Assembly (NCBI RefSeq): GCF_021647475.1
Contig: NZ_JAKIUR010000023.1
Span: forward strand, 1 to 43,535
DNA from: Lutibacter sp.
GTDB taxonomy: Bacteria > Bacteroidota > Bacteroidia > Flavobacteriales > Flavobacteriaceae
DNA length: 43,535 nt
Direction of reading: 5' to 3'
The notes under the pieces were generated by a model, which worked only from the letters and a program-made list of their open reading frames with translations, was not told where the DNA came from and ran no database searches. How positions within the stretch are numbered: the stretch's first letter is position 1; each line of letters begins with the position of its first letter. This document shows, one piece after another, positions 43,475-43,535 of the stretch. The position numbers and the translations under genes were made by a program.

Positions 43475-43535
43475 GTCTTTTGCTTTTAACCGACAGTTTT
43501 TTAGTTTGTTCATTTTTCAGGAGGTTCAAGGCTAT
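43409..43535 (-). mobile_element. Insertion sequence end, ISAs1/IS4-like, interrupting the cytochrome gene
   Basis: The cytochrome reading frame changes character at 43409, where CAGGGCAAACTCACAC begins; ISAs1-type elements often start CAGGGC. Ten bases further in, the minus strand holds the end of a transposase gene that runs off the window. The other IS end and target duplication lie outside, so the family is provisional. Confidence 0.65.
43419..43535 (-). CDS. Transposase C-terminus, partial
   Basis: The last 38 codons of a minus-strand gene reach a TGA (43419-43421). The peptide includes IALNLLKNEQTKKLSVKSKR and then LKAAWDEDYLLRIL. The pattern ALNLLK...K-x-K-R-L-K-A-[GA]-W-[DN]-x-x-Y-L is characteristic of the C-terminus of DDE transposases of the ISAs1/IS4 group. 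The catalytic part lies beyond the window, so whether it is intact is unknown. Confidence 0.65.
   Translation of the reverse strand: MALNLLKNEQTKKLSVKSKRLKAAWDEDYLLRILKIKV

Noticed and set aside
1..43535. tRNA, rRNA or CRISPR arrays
   Set aside because: I saw no cloverleaf-like gene, rRNA segment or regularly spaced repeat array. The repeats found are palindromes or dispersed elements. A covariance-model scan would be needed to exclude a tRNA fully.

Overview
The window looks like chromosomal DNA from a member of the Bacteroidota, most likely family Flavobacteriaceae. The evidence is very AT-rich DNA, gene starts preceded by the Bacteroidota -7 element TAnnTTTG, a fused E1 alpha/beta 2-oxoacid dehydrogenase, a fused FtcD, DUF4252 proteins behind an ECF sigma factor, and interspersed repeats typical of flavobacterial intergenic regions. 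The genus cannot be fixed from this window.

Layout. 1-2522: a TPR sensor histidine kinase and its LytTR response regulator. 2523-3616: 1.1 kb without a convincing gene, holding hairpin and repeat structure. 3617-5772 (minus): an unknown helical protein, a small heat-shock protein, and a receiver-Crp/Fnr fusion regulator; FNR-type palindromes sit at the same distance from identical -7 octamers in front of the Hsp20 and regulator genes. 5894-8476 (minus): fused 2-oxoacid dehydrogenase E1 and an Lrp/AsnC regulator. 8549-10339: M14 carboxypeptidase and XRE regulator, divergent across a spacer with five copies of one palindrome. 10533-15091 (minus): M1 aminopeptidase, then an ECF sigma / anti-sigma / two DUF4252 operon. 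15236-20585: S41 protease, patatin-like phospholipase, BNR-propeller lipoprotein, small lipoprotein, PepT.

21106-27356 is amino-acid biosynthesis: lysA, then thrA (aspartokinase-homoserine dehydrogenase), thrB and thrC, preceded by a Thr/Ile-rich leader peptide. 27496-28083 is a REP-associated tyrosine transposase flanked by matching palindromes. 28362-30887 has gcvT, an acyltransferase and a hypothetical protein. At 31354 there is a stand-alone reverse transcriptase with a 466-bp hairpin-rich leader; its motifs recall defence-associated (DRT/UG/Abi) RTs. Then come rmuC, ftcD, guaB and a 5'-nucleotidase-like lipoprotein.

The right end is an electron-transfer operon: a b-type cytochrome with paired His-X13-His helices, a ferredoxin-flavoprotein whose two FeS motifs each lack the second cysteine, and a cytochrome with 19 CXXCH motifs. 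The last gene is cut after codon 528 by an insertion sequence that runs off the window.

The items most worth following are the receiver-Crp/Hsp20 regulatory circuit, the reverse transcriptase with its leader, the ferredoxin cysteine substitutions, the XRE operator cluster, and the IS-interrupted cytochrome.
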